NCBI GenBank assembly: GCA_022709665.1
Contig: JAKLIJ010000004.1
Location: 1-42,934 of the forward strand
DNA: 42,934 bases
Direction: 5' to 3'
Origin: Bacteroidota bacterium
Lineage (GTDB): Bacteria > Bacteroidota > Bacteroidia > Bacteroidales > VadinHA17
Below are positions 8,879 through 15,050 of this stretch, piece after piece (positions within the stretch are counted from its first letter, which is position 1; every line of letters begins with the position of its first letter). Made by a program: the position numbers and the translations under genes. Below the pieces are notes generated by a model that worked only from the letters and a program-made list of their open reading frames with translations, searched no databases and was not told the DNA's origin.

Positions 8879-9094
8879 ATGAACGCCATGCAAAACTTTA
8901 GCGAAAGAGAGTCTCTCAGACCCTTCCCCCCTCCATTTATCATGCATGCCCTGAAGTTGCTTAAAGGAGCAGGACTGAGTGATGCAAAGAAGCAGAAGAT
9001 TGCTGCCCTGATGCTGAAATATCACAAAAAATGCCTGAGTGAAGAAGCTGAATTTGTTGACGGTATGATTGAGATTCTTGAGAAACCTGAATAG
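8879..9094 (+). CDS. Small hypothetical ORF, in frame with the downstream radical SAM gene
   Basis: This is a 71-residue ORF that I do not recognise. It reads RPFPPPFIMHALKLLKGAG, then a charged, probably helical tail (KKQKIAALMLKYHKKCL) ending EILEKPE. There is no signal peptide or membrane helix and only one cysteine. Codon choice resembles its neighbours, and the protein has a plausible helical pattern. It starts 36 bases after the TIR-TPR gene without a clear ribosome-binding site. Its amber stop (TAG, 9092-9094) is followed two codons later, in the same frame, by the TTG proposed as the radical SAM start. It could be a separate small partner, a peptide substrate of the radical SAM enzyme, or the N-terminal part of a single gene broken or regulated by the amber codon. 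Confidence 0.55.
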   Translation: MNAMQNFSERESLRPFPPPFIMHALKLLKGAGLSDAKKQKIAALMLKYHKKCLSEEAEFVDGMIEILEKPE

Positions 9095-9100
9095 CAGGGA

Positions 9101-10663
9101 TTGAACCAGACAGATGATCCGGTTCTTATTGTCGCCTTCGGAGAGGAAGAAAACCTGGGGGTGGGTTATCTTATCTCCGTTCTTAAGGAAGCCGGCATCG
9201 AAGCTTCCATGATCGACTTCAGGCAAAACGATGAAGATATTCTTACTGCAATCAGGAGACGAAACCCTTTTGTGGTCGGATTTTCCTTGATCTTTGAAGT
9301 ATATATCGGCGAATTTGCCCGATTGATAACGTTTCTGAGGAAAAACGGGATCAGCTGTCATTTTACTGCCGGCGGTTATTATTCCAGCCTTCATCCTGAT
9401 GAGATTTTAAGTCTTATGCCCGGACTCGACTCCATAGTCCGCTTTGAGGGGGAGTACACATTCCGGGAACTGGCAGGCTGCATCTGTAAAAATGAAGACT
9501 GGAGATCTGTCAGAAATCTTTCTTTCAGGGAAAACGGAAGGATAATGAGCACTCCGCTGCGTGATCCCGAAAAGGATATCGACATATTTCCCTTTCCTTC
9601 AAGGGGCAGACCTGAGGAGTACGCCATGGGAAGGACATATACTGCCATTATAGCAGCACGCGGCTGCTCATACGATTGTTCCTTCTGCAATACAAGGGAG
9701 TTTTACAGAAAGGCACGAGGCCCCCTGAGGCGGATCAGGAAGCCTGAGTCAGTAGCGGGCGAAATGAAAAAGCTTTTCACTGAAACCGGTTGCACGGTCT
9801 TTCTTTTCCAGGATGATGACTTCCCTGTCAGGGCTTATGATGGCGCCTGGATTAATACTTTCTGCAGTGAGATTGAAAACACCGGGCTGGCCGGCAGGAT
9901 AGCATGGAAGATCAACTGCCGCCCTGATGAAATAGACCGGGACACCTTTCTGATGATGAAGAAACATGGACTATATCTTGTATTTACAGGTCTGGAAGAC
10001 GGTACCGATGAGGGACTCAGAAGGTTAAACAAAAGAACAACGGCAGAAAAAGGCTTAGAGGGAGTCGGGATACTCAGGGAACTTGACATTGGTTTTGATT
10101 TCGGTTTTATGCTGTTTCAGCCTGAAACAAGTTTCGGTTCACTCAGGGAAAACCTGAGCTACCTTGAGAGAGTATGCAGGGATGGCTATACTCCGGTGTC
10201 CTTTCTGAGATTATTGCCCTACTTTGATACACAGGTGGAAAAGGATCTCAGGGAACAAGGCCGGATCCGTGGTGCGCCGGGGAGTCTCGATTATAATTTC
10301 AGGACCGGATCGCTCGATGCATGCTGGTCGGCTGTCGGTGATTGCTTTGCTGAATGGCTCTGGGGGAGAAAGGGTTTTGTAAACCTTGCCAGGTGGGTAA
10401 GAAACTACCTTGCTGTCGGCGATTTTTTCAATGGGCAGCATTCAGTTCACTCCGGATACCGGCAACGTTATCTCGACACGGTTACCCTGGGCAACCTGTG
10501 GCTTTCAGAAAACCTGAAGGATCTTTTCAGTTATTATGAATCGGGCGATTATCTGAACGACGGAGGAACACAAAAAGAACAGATCCGGATCTATGCAGAA
10601 AGTATGAACAGACAACTGAGCAAATCACTCAGGAAAATGTTGAAAAAACTTGAGGCTCCCTGA
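9101..10663 (+). CDS. B12-binding-domain radical SAM protein
   Basis: This 520-residue cytoplasmic enzyme has an N-terminal cobalamin-binding-like Rossmann domain (about 5-128, with LGVGYLISVLKEAGIEASMIDF and FTAGGYYSSLHPDEIL) and a radical SAM barrel. The cluster motif is ARGCSYDCSFCN with C189, C193 and C196. FLFQDDDFPV and FTGLEDGTDEGLRRLNK are typical of the barrel of the BchE-like B12 subclass. Such enzymes often methylate or rearrange unactivated carbons; the substrate here is not identifiable. The only workable start is TTG at 9101, directly after AGGGA, because the frame is closed by TAG at 9092 and no ATG occurs before residue 37. It is on the same strand as the TIR block and may be co-transcribed, but a functional link is only inferred from position. 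Confidence 0.87.
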   Translation: MNQTDDPVLIVAFGEEENLGVGYLISVLKEAGIEASMIDFRQNDEDILTAIRRRNPFVVGFSLIFEVYIGEFARLITFLRKNGISCHFTAGGYYSSLHPDEILSLMPGLDSIVRFEGEYTFRELAGCICKNEDWRSVRNLSFRENGRIMSTPLRDPEKDIDIFPFPSRGRPEEYAMGRTYTAIIAARGCSYDCSFCNTREFYRKARGPLRRIRKPESVAGEMKKLFTETGCTVFLFQDDDFPVRAYDGAWINTFCSEIENTGLAGRIAWKINCRPDEIDRDTFLMMKKHGLYLVFTGLEDGTDEGLRRLNKRTTAEKGLEGVGILRELDIGFDFGFMLFQPETSFGSLRENLSYLERVCRDGYTPVSFLRLLPYFDTQVEKDLREQGRIRGAPGSLDYNFRTGSLDACWSAVGDCFAEWLWGRKGFVNLARWVRNYLAVGDFFNGQHSVHSGYRQRYLDTVTLGNLWLSENLKDLFSYYESGDYLNDGGTQKEQIRIYAESMNRQLSKSLRKMLKKLEAP

Positions 10664-10684
10664 TCCTCATTCCTTTTTACCACC

Positions 10685-10777
10685 GTCTTTGCGAGTCCCG
10701 CTTTGCGGGACGAAGGTCATTGCGAGTTCCGCTTTGCGGGACGAAGGTCATTGCGAGTTCCGCCTTGCGGGACGAAG
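10685..10777. repeat. Three tandem 31-bp units with an internal GC hairpin
   Basis: Units lie at 10685-10715, 10716-10746 and 10747-10777, differing at only a few positions. Each reads GTCATTGCGAGTTCCGC-type sequence and holds a small hairpin around CCCGCTTTGCGGG, ending GACGAAG. The last unit continues into CAATCTTC, as in the dispersed CATTGCGAG...GACGAAGCAATC intergenic elements seen in many bacterial genomes. They lie between the convergent radical SAM and M49-like genes and may help end transcription. Confidence 0.85.
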
Positions 10778-10811
10778 CAATCTTCTTCCCTTACCACCTT
10801 CCCGCCTTCCT

Positions 10812-12443
10812 CTACAGTCCCAGAACCTCCCTTCCCTGTTTGAACACAATGTCGACCGGAATACCGGCAGCGTTCACCCTGTCGAGGTCGCGGCGCAGGC
10901 TTTCAGTCATCACACCGTCGCCTTCCACCCATGCTTTGGCTGAGTCATAATCGCCATCTCCCTGAACCCTCAGAATTTTTTCCACAAGCGATTCCACTGC
11001 TTTCTTCATTTCTTCAAAATTAACCTTGTAGAAGCCGTTATCCTGGTAGACGAAAGCCCCGTTGTCGGCAAAGTATTTCAACGACAGCATATTGGCCTTT
11101 CCGTGCGCGCTGGCTGCTCCAAACCGGCTCGACCGGAAGATCCCTGCAAAGAAGGTTACATAGTTGTTCATCACCTCTCCGCTTGTTATTTCACCCTTCT
11201 CATAGAGCTTTGTAACAAGATACAGGCCCATAATATCGGCTTTTGCTTCTTCAAGCGATGAATATTGTTCTTTGAGGGCCTCCCTGATGGTTCCCTTGCC
11301 GTTGATGGTATTCTGCACCCCCATCCCGTGAGCCACTTCATGGAAAGTGGTATTCTCGAAGAAGGCATCAAAGGTGATATACTGACGCTGGCTCTCGTCA
11401 ATCAGCATGGTGGCGATGGGCATCAGTATGTTGTCAAATTTTGCCTTCATAGAGTTCTTGAGCTGAAGTTTGCGGCTGCCTACTGCCAGATGTATCTCAG
11501 GATCGTTGGGCAGGTTGATGGCAATTGTCTTGCTTCCGGCATTGCAGTCGCCGGCATAGTAAATCGCATCATATACATTCATGTCGGCATCGATCCCGGG
11601 TTTTTCGGCCTTGTAAGCCGGATCGACAGGAAGGCCTTCCTGAAGCGCCGGAAGCATGGCATTGAATTTCTCGAGCCTGGCACTCCAGACAGGATCCTTA
11701 ACTAAAACGAATGCTTCATGGGCAGCCTTGTAACCAAACAGCTGGTCTTCATAGTTTTCTATCGGCCCCACCACAAAGTCAATATTCGACTGCTTCATTT
11801 CCATCCAGGCGAAGTCGCTCGGCTGGTAATTGTTGCTGAGCAATGCTTCAGCACGCATGGTGAGATATTTTTTCAGTCCCGGATCCTCCGCCAGCCCTGC
11901 AGCTTTTTGCATAAGTGAGGCAGCTTTTGAATGCTGCTCCTGAAATGCTTCCGGATATGGCACTGAAATAAGTTTGCCCTCATTGTTGCGTCTGACAATT
12001 GTATAAAGGCTGGTCTTGTCCGGATCATTCCATTCCTCAAATTCCTTTTTTGTCATGTCGGCCGGATAGAATTGCGCTCCGGGAAACTTCTCCCCGAATT
12101 CCGGAATAAAAGGAAGATTGTTGTTCAGCCTGTCCCAGGGACCGTAATGTATCTTTATGAAATCTTTGGCGTATTCATTTTTTACCCTTGCAAAAAGCTC
12201 TTCCTTGTCGCCATAGGCTTCCATCCAGTAGATATCATCCATGACGGCAGCGGCATCAATCAATAAACCAACAATTTCTCTTTCCTGGCTGCTGAGCCAG
12301 CTGAGATCGGTGGTCAGAGTTACCTCCTTGAATCGTACAAGATTTGCTTTCATTTCTTCAGTTAATTTTTTATCCGCTGAATTGCAGGCTGTCAGCAATG
12401 CCGCCAGGATGACCACAACGAATCTTATGACCTTGGTGTTCAT
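10812..12443 (-). CDS. Zinc peptidase lipoprotein related to family M49 (dipeptidyl peptidase III-like)
   Basis: This 543-residue protein has a lipoprotein signal (hydrophobic residues 6-18 and LLTAC with C20), so it should be anchored to a membrane on the periplasmic side. Zinc-site motifs are HEVAHG (H368, E369, H372) and SLEEAKADI (about 397-404), the arrangement of the M49/DPP III group where a second glutamate motif EExxxD/E completes the site. Classical DPP III has HExxGH with one extra residue; here the motif is the ordinary HExxH spacing, as in a bacterial side branch usually named Zn-dependent hydrolase. It probably trims peptides. It is transcribed away from tatA, and the heptanucleotide array lies in its upstream region. 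Family membership is fairly sure; substrate is not. Confidence 0.8.
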   Translation of the reverse strand: MNTKVIRFVVVILAALLTACNSADKKLTEEMKANLVRFKEVTLTTDLSWLSSQEREIVGLLIDAAAVMDDIYWMEAYGDKEELFARVKNEYAKDFIKIHYGPWDRLNNNLPFIPEFGEKFPGAQFYPADMTKKEFEEWNDPDKTSLYTIVRRNNEGKLISVPYPEAFQEQHSKAASLMQKAAGLAEDPGLKKYLTMRAEALLSNNYQPSDFAWMEMKQSNIDFVVGPIENYEDQLFGYKAAHEAFVLVKDPVWSARLEKFNAMLPALQEGLPVDPAYKAEKPGIDADMNVYDAIYYAGDCNAGSKTIAINLPNDPEIHLAVGSRKLQLKNSMKAKFDNILMPIATMLIDESQRQYITFDAFFENTTFHEVAHGMGVQNTINGKGTIREALKEQYSSLEEAKADIMGLYLVTKLYEKGEITSGEVMNNYVTFFAGIFRSSRFGAASAHGKANMLSLKYFADNGAFVYQDNGFYKVNFEEMKKAVESLVEKILRVQGDGDYDSAKAWVEGDGVMTESLRRDLDRVNAAGIPVDIVFKQGREVLGL

Positions 12444-12571
12444 TTTTACCGGATTTTTTATTTAATGGCAAGTTAGGAAAAGTTTTGATCTTATAATGCA
12501 GTTAATAGGAAGTTGGCAGCCAGGCCGGTTTTCGGTATCCGGTATTCGGTATTCGGTATCCGGTATTCGGT

Positions 12572-12589
12572 TCCCGATAGCTATCGGGA
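12572..12589. repeat. 18-bp perfect palindrome, copy 1
   Basis: TCCCGATAGCTATCGGGA is its own reverse complement. The same core is a frequent intergenic palindrome in Bacteroidota genomes; whether it is a protein site or a mobile-element remnant is not known from here. Confidence 0.9.
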
Positions 12590-12607
12590 CGGTATTCGGT
12601 ATTCGGT

Positions 12608-12625
12608 TCCCGATAGCTATCGGGA
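12608..12625. repeat. 18-bp perfect palindrome, copy 2
   Basis: Identical to copy 1 and exactly 36 bases downstream of it, as part of the duplicated 36-bp module. Confidence 0.9.
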
Positions 12626-12648
12626 CGGTATTCGGTATTCGGTAATCT

Positions 12649-12780
12649 GCGTACCGCATACCGCGTACCGCGTACTGCGTACCGCATACCGCGTACCGCA
12701 TACCGCGTACCGCATACCGCGTACCGCGTACCGCGTACCGCATACCGCGTACCGCGTACCGCGTACCGCACACCGCATAC
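12649..12780 (+). repeat. Heptad array GCRTACC, about 19 copies
   Basis: Eighteen full heptads (mostly GCGTACC or GCATACC, one GCGTACT, one GCACACC) and a partial one run from 12649. On the opposite strand each reads CGGTAYG, sharing the CGGTA core with the left array. The two arrays together are thus in inverted orientation. The array ends 35 bases before the proposed tatA promoter. Confidence 0.95.
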
Positions 12781-12814
12781 ACCTCCAGTCCCAACTCAAT
12801 CCTGTTAAGGGTAC

Positions 12815-12845
12815 TTGATGTTTTGAACAATAAGAGTTATCTTTA
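12815..12845 (+). promoter_or_regulatory. Possible tatA promoter
   Basis: TTG at 12815-12817 and TATCTTTA at 12838-12845 are separated by 20 bases, close to the Bacteroidota TTTG-N19/20-TAnnTTTG pattern. The start codon lies 24 bases further on. The match is imperfect at both boxes. Confidence 0.4.
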
Positions 12846-12868
12846 TCGTATCATTAATAACCTGAATC

Positions 12869-13060
12869 ATGGGAAAAATAGGTCTTACTGAAATCATACT
12901 GATTCTGCTGGTGGTGGTTCTTCTTTTCGGCGGAAGGAAAATACCGGAACTTATGAAAGGTCTTGGTCAGGGACTTAAAGACTTCAAAAAGGCATCCAGG
13001 GTGGATGATGAGCCTGACAAAACAAAGGCCGATACAAAGGAAGACGAAAAAAAAGCCTGA
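12869..13060 (+). CDS. tatA: Sec-independent protein translocase subunit TatA/TatE
   Basis: This 63-residue protein has the TatA layout: a short N-terminal membrane helix ([17 protein letters not shown]), the hinge FGGRKIPEL, an amphipathic helix [14 protein letters not shown] and a charged tail ending in EDEKKA. TatA forms the pore-like part of the twin-arginine system that exports folded proteins. It stands alone, without tatC nearby, as is common in Bacteroidota. A Tat-type substrate, TldD, is encoded later in this window (29650-31164), though the two are not linked as an operon. Confidence 0.93.
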   Translation: MGKIGLTEIILILLVVVLLFGGRKIPELMKGLGQGLKDFKKASRVDDEPDKTKADTKEDEKKA

Positions 13061-13189
13061 GGTCTGCTGATGCTTTTGCACTGCCGGGATTCTGTTGGGA
13101 TCCGCCGGGCAGATAAATTGCTATTGTCTGCAGAACCCTGAAAACCATATCGTTTCAGGTAAAAAATTTATCGAATTACAATAAGCTGG

Positions 13190-13212
13190 TTATTGAATTA
13201 CAATAATTTTTT
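13190..13212 (+). terminator. AT-rich hairpin with T-run after tatA
   Basis: TTATTG (13190-13195) and CAATAA (13201-13206) form a six-pair stem with a five-base loop, followed by TTTTTT. The stem is weak. The right arm belongs to a 12-base direct repeat, GAATTACAATAA, at 13173-13184 and 13195-13206, spaced 22 bases apart. Confidence 0.4.
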
Positions 13213-13237
13213 GTTGTTATTTTAAGGTTATTGGATC

Positions 13238-13786
13238 TCAGTAAATGAAAAGGAACAGCAGTGGAAGGATCACGCCGATTGCAACCAGAACGGCTCCTCT
13301 GCGGGTAATACCATTTTTACCCTTTACAAGGAAAAGTCCGGTGACAGTTACGAACATCAGACTAAGGCAAAAAATGTCGCTGAAATATTTCCACCATCTT
13401 CCCGGATTGTAGTGAAGAAAGTTGATCTGGAAAAACAATGGTCTCCTGCTTATACTTTCCAAAGTCCCTTCGCCGGTTGCTGTGTTGATTTTTACCGATC
13501 CCTGGTCGACGAAAATAGTAAGGATGTTTCCTGAGGGGTAATAGAAAGTCTTATAATCGGGGCTGCCCGGAAGGCTTTTCAGGATTTGTCTTGCAGCATC
13601 CTCGTCAAAGTCTTCTCTCGACAGGGGGATATCAGTCCTGAAAGACCTGTTATTGATTATATAGTTGGGATTCCAGTCGTTCTTATGATTCAGGGCAATA
13701 CCCGATATGGCATAGATAAGTGTCATTCCGGCAATAAGATATCCAATGTCGCGATGTGTTACCCTGTTGAATTTGTTAATGTTCAT
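13238..13786 (-). CDS. PepSY-associated transmembrane protein
   Basis: This 182-residue inner-membrane protein has a helix near the N-terminus (about 14-32, GYLIAGMTLIYAISGIALNH), a periplasmic part with the PepSY-type pattern (AARQILKSLPG, then FYYPSGNILTIFVDQGSVKINTATGEG) and two helices at the C-terminus (about 137-153 and 163-181). FLHYNPGRWWKYFSDIF matches the PepSY-TM family motif before the third helix. Relatives accompany iron, haem or thiol redox systems, but none is adjacent. It follows the OB-fold-like lipoprotein on the same strand, with a strong terminator between them, so it may have its own promoter. Confidence 0.8.
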   Translation of the reverse strand: MNINKFNRVTHRDIGYLIAGMTLIYAISGIALNHKNDWNPNYIINNRSFRTDIPLSREDFDEDAARQILKSLPGSPDYKTFYYPSGNILTIFVDQGSVKINTATGEGTLESISRRPLFFQINFLHYNPGRWWKYFSDIFCLSLMFVTVTGLFLVKGKNGITRRGAVLVAIGVILPLLFLFIY

Positions 13787-13795
13787 AAGAAAGAA

Positions 13796-13823
13796 ATTAA
13801 AAAGGTCAGTTTTGGACTGACCT
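13796..13823 (-). terminator. Rho-independent terminator of the OB-fold-like lipoprotein gene
   Basis: Perfect 8-bp arms AAGGTCAG (13801-13808) and CTGACCTT (13816-13823) enclose a 7-base loop. Read on the minus strand, the hairpin is followed by TTTTTAATTT. It lies between the stop of the lipoprotein gene and the start of the PepSY-TM gene. Confidence 0.8.
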
Positions 13824-13847
13824 TCTAGTTAAGTATTTTAATTAATG

Positions 13848-14336
13848 CTACTTAAGAACTGTGTGCTTTGAATATACCATCATCATATCGGCAAGTGCGG
13901 TCTGAGAAGCAAGGGCTTTTTCAGTTTCGCAGGTATCGGCTCCGGCTTCAGCAGGCGCAGCTGCATGTGCTCCGTCGTGAACCTCGACTGATCCGGTAAC
14001 CGGCCGGGTTAATCTGCCTTCAACTACCACAACACTTCCAAGAAGTTCGGTGGGAAATTTAGGCATTTCCTCGCCTGCCTGGATGTAAAGCCTTACATCC
14101 GGATTGTCGCCGGTAATGAAAAGTTTCTTGCCGCTGTGCATGCAAACATGGACAACCTTGCCCTCGACGCTTATGTCCTTGTCCACATAATCCGATGGAT
14201 TTGCTACAAGCGCAGCAAATTCAACCTTTACAGGACCCTGATCCTGAATTTCTTTCGATGCTTCCCTGGTTCCACCCGTTCCGCATGAGATCAGCAAAAA
14301 CGCAATCACTGAAAATGAAAACAACTTCTTTATCAT
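13848..14336 (-). CDS. Lipoprotein with OB-fold-like (nucleic-acid-binding-type) domain
   Basis: This 162-residue protein starts at the ATG at 14336, chosen because AGGAG precedes it and a lipoprotein signal follows at once (FSVIAFLLISCG); an open frame reaches back to 14447 but lacks these signs. After the lipobox cysteine comes a beta-rich domain, ALVANPSDYVDKDISVEGKV then VCMHSGKKLFITG and SVVVVEGRLTRP, the pattern of the small periplasmic OB-fold proteins in Bacteroidota. A tail rich in Ala, Glu and Thr (AAAPAEAGADTCETEKA) follows. The cysteine and histidine in VCMHSGKKLF suggest a possible metal or redox site. Function is unknown. It is divergent from the next gene. Confidence 0.75.
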   Translation of the reverse strand: MIKKLFSFSVIAFLLISCGTGGTREASKEIQDQGPVKVEFAALVANPSDYVDKDISVEGKVVHVCMHSGKKLFITGDNPDVRLYIQAGEEMPKFPTELLGSVVVVEGRLTRPVTGSVEVHDGAHAAAPAEAGADTCETEKALASQTALADMMMVYSKHTVLK

Positions 14337-14403
14337 ATCTCCTGGTAATTTAATTGTGGTTCTTTTTGAAGCCGAAAGATATGAATAAATTTTCAATGTC
14401 ATG

Positions 14404-14418
14404 AGGGAATATTTCCCT
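14404..14418. promoter_or_regulatory. Small inverted repeat in a divergent promoter region
   Basis: AGGGAA (14404-14409) and TTCCCT (14413-14418) are separated by three bases. The site lies between two divergent genes, where an operator would be expected. There is no further support. Confidence 0.25.
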
Positions 14419-14463
14419 TTGCCGGAATGTCTAATATCATCAACCAATTAAACTCCAGTTAAT

Positions 14464-14994
14464 ATGAAGAAAAATGTTACAATGCAAATCCTGTCATTAA
14501 CAGTATTGCTTGCTTTTCTATGCATGCCGCTGGCTATTAATGCCCAGGGCTCAAAAGCAAATTTTTCGGGGAAGTGGGCTTTTAATGCCGAAAAGAGTGA
14601 TATGGGCCAGCAGGGCCAGGGCGGAGGAAGAATGGGAGGTATGGGAGGCGGTGATTTCACGGCTACCCAGGAAGCCAATCTTCTTACTGTTGAAAGGACA
14701 CGTCAGGGCAGAGATGGCCAGACCATGAACATTACAAGCAAATACACACTCGATGGAAAGGAAAGTGTAAACACAATGGGAATGGGAGAAAGCAAGTCAA
14801 CCGCAACATGGTCGGCCGACGGCAAATCACTTACCATCACAACCAAAATGGCCTTTGAACGCGACGGACAGTCTATGGAGTTCACAACTACAGAGGTCTG
14901 GACACTCAACAGTCCTGCATCACTCACCATTGTTTCCAAAAGAAATACCCCGAATGGTGAGGTTACAACAAAGATGGCCTACGACAAAAAGTAA
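14464..14994 (+). CDS. Secreted beta-rich (lipocalin-like) protein of unknown function
   Basis: This 176-residue protein has a clear signal peptide (MKKNVTMQILSLTVLLAFLCMPLAINAQG, cleavage probably after NAQ). The mature part begins NFSGKWAFNAEKSD, a pattern of Bacteroidota lipocalin-like or calycin-like proteins. A glycine/glutamine/methionine-rich loop follows (MGQQGQGGGRMGGMGGGDF), then alternating strands rich in Thr and Ser (TTKMAFERDGQSMEFTTTEVWTL). The Met/Gly-rich loop could be disordered or bind metal, but this is a guess. It is a single-gene unit with its own terminator and is divergent from the OB-fold-like lipoprotein. Confidence 0.75.
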   Translation: MKKNVTMQILSLTVLLAFLCMPLAINAQGSKANFSGKWAFNAEKSDMGQQGQGGGRMGGMGGGDFTATQEANLLTVERTRQGRDGQTMNITSKYTLDGKESVNTMGMGESKSTATWSADGKSLTITTKMAFERDGQSMEFTTTEVWTLNSPASLTIVSKRNTPNGEVTTKMAYDKK

Positions 14995-15018
14995 AATAAT
15001 CGGTTATTCTTTTGTGAG

Positions 15019-15050
15019 AACCGCAGAATACAAAGTTTTGCGGTTTTTCT
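15019..15050 (+). terminator. Rho-independent terminator after the secreted beta protein
   Basis: AACCGCA (15019-15025) pairs with TGCGGTT (15039-15045), and TTTCT follows. It sits between convergent genes and abuts the stop codon of the HlyD-type gene; the opposite strand lacks a T-run, so it acts mainly on the plus-strand transcript. Confidence 0.7.

Larger units (their letters stand above)
12533..12646 (+). repeat. Heptad array CGGTATY with two tandem 36-bp modules
   Basis: Five CGGTATY heptads (12533-12567) are followed by two identical 36-bp modules (12568-12603 and 12604-12639). Each module holds an 18-bp perfect palindrome, TCCCGATAGCTATCGGGA, plus two more heptads. A partial unit ends the block. 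No credible protein is encoded; the frames that stay open across it are artefacts of the 7-bp period. Confidence 0.95.

Noticed and set aside
12533..12780. CRISPR array
   Set aside because: Repeat units are 7 bp (or 36-bp exact tandem modules) without unique spacers, and there are no cas genes.
12462..12830. Several overlapping open frames on both strands (60 to 122 residues) across the heptad arrays
   Set aside because: All are products of a 7-bp repeat without stops and give repetitive Arg/Tyr/Ala or Arg/Tyr/Ser peptides; no start context or family match.
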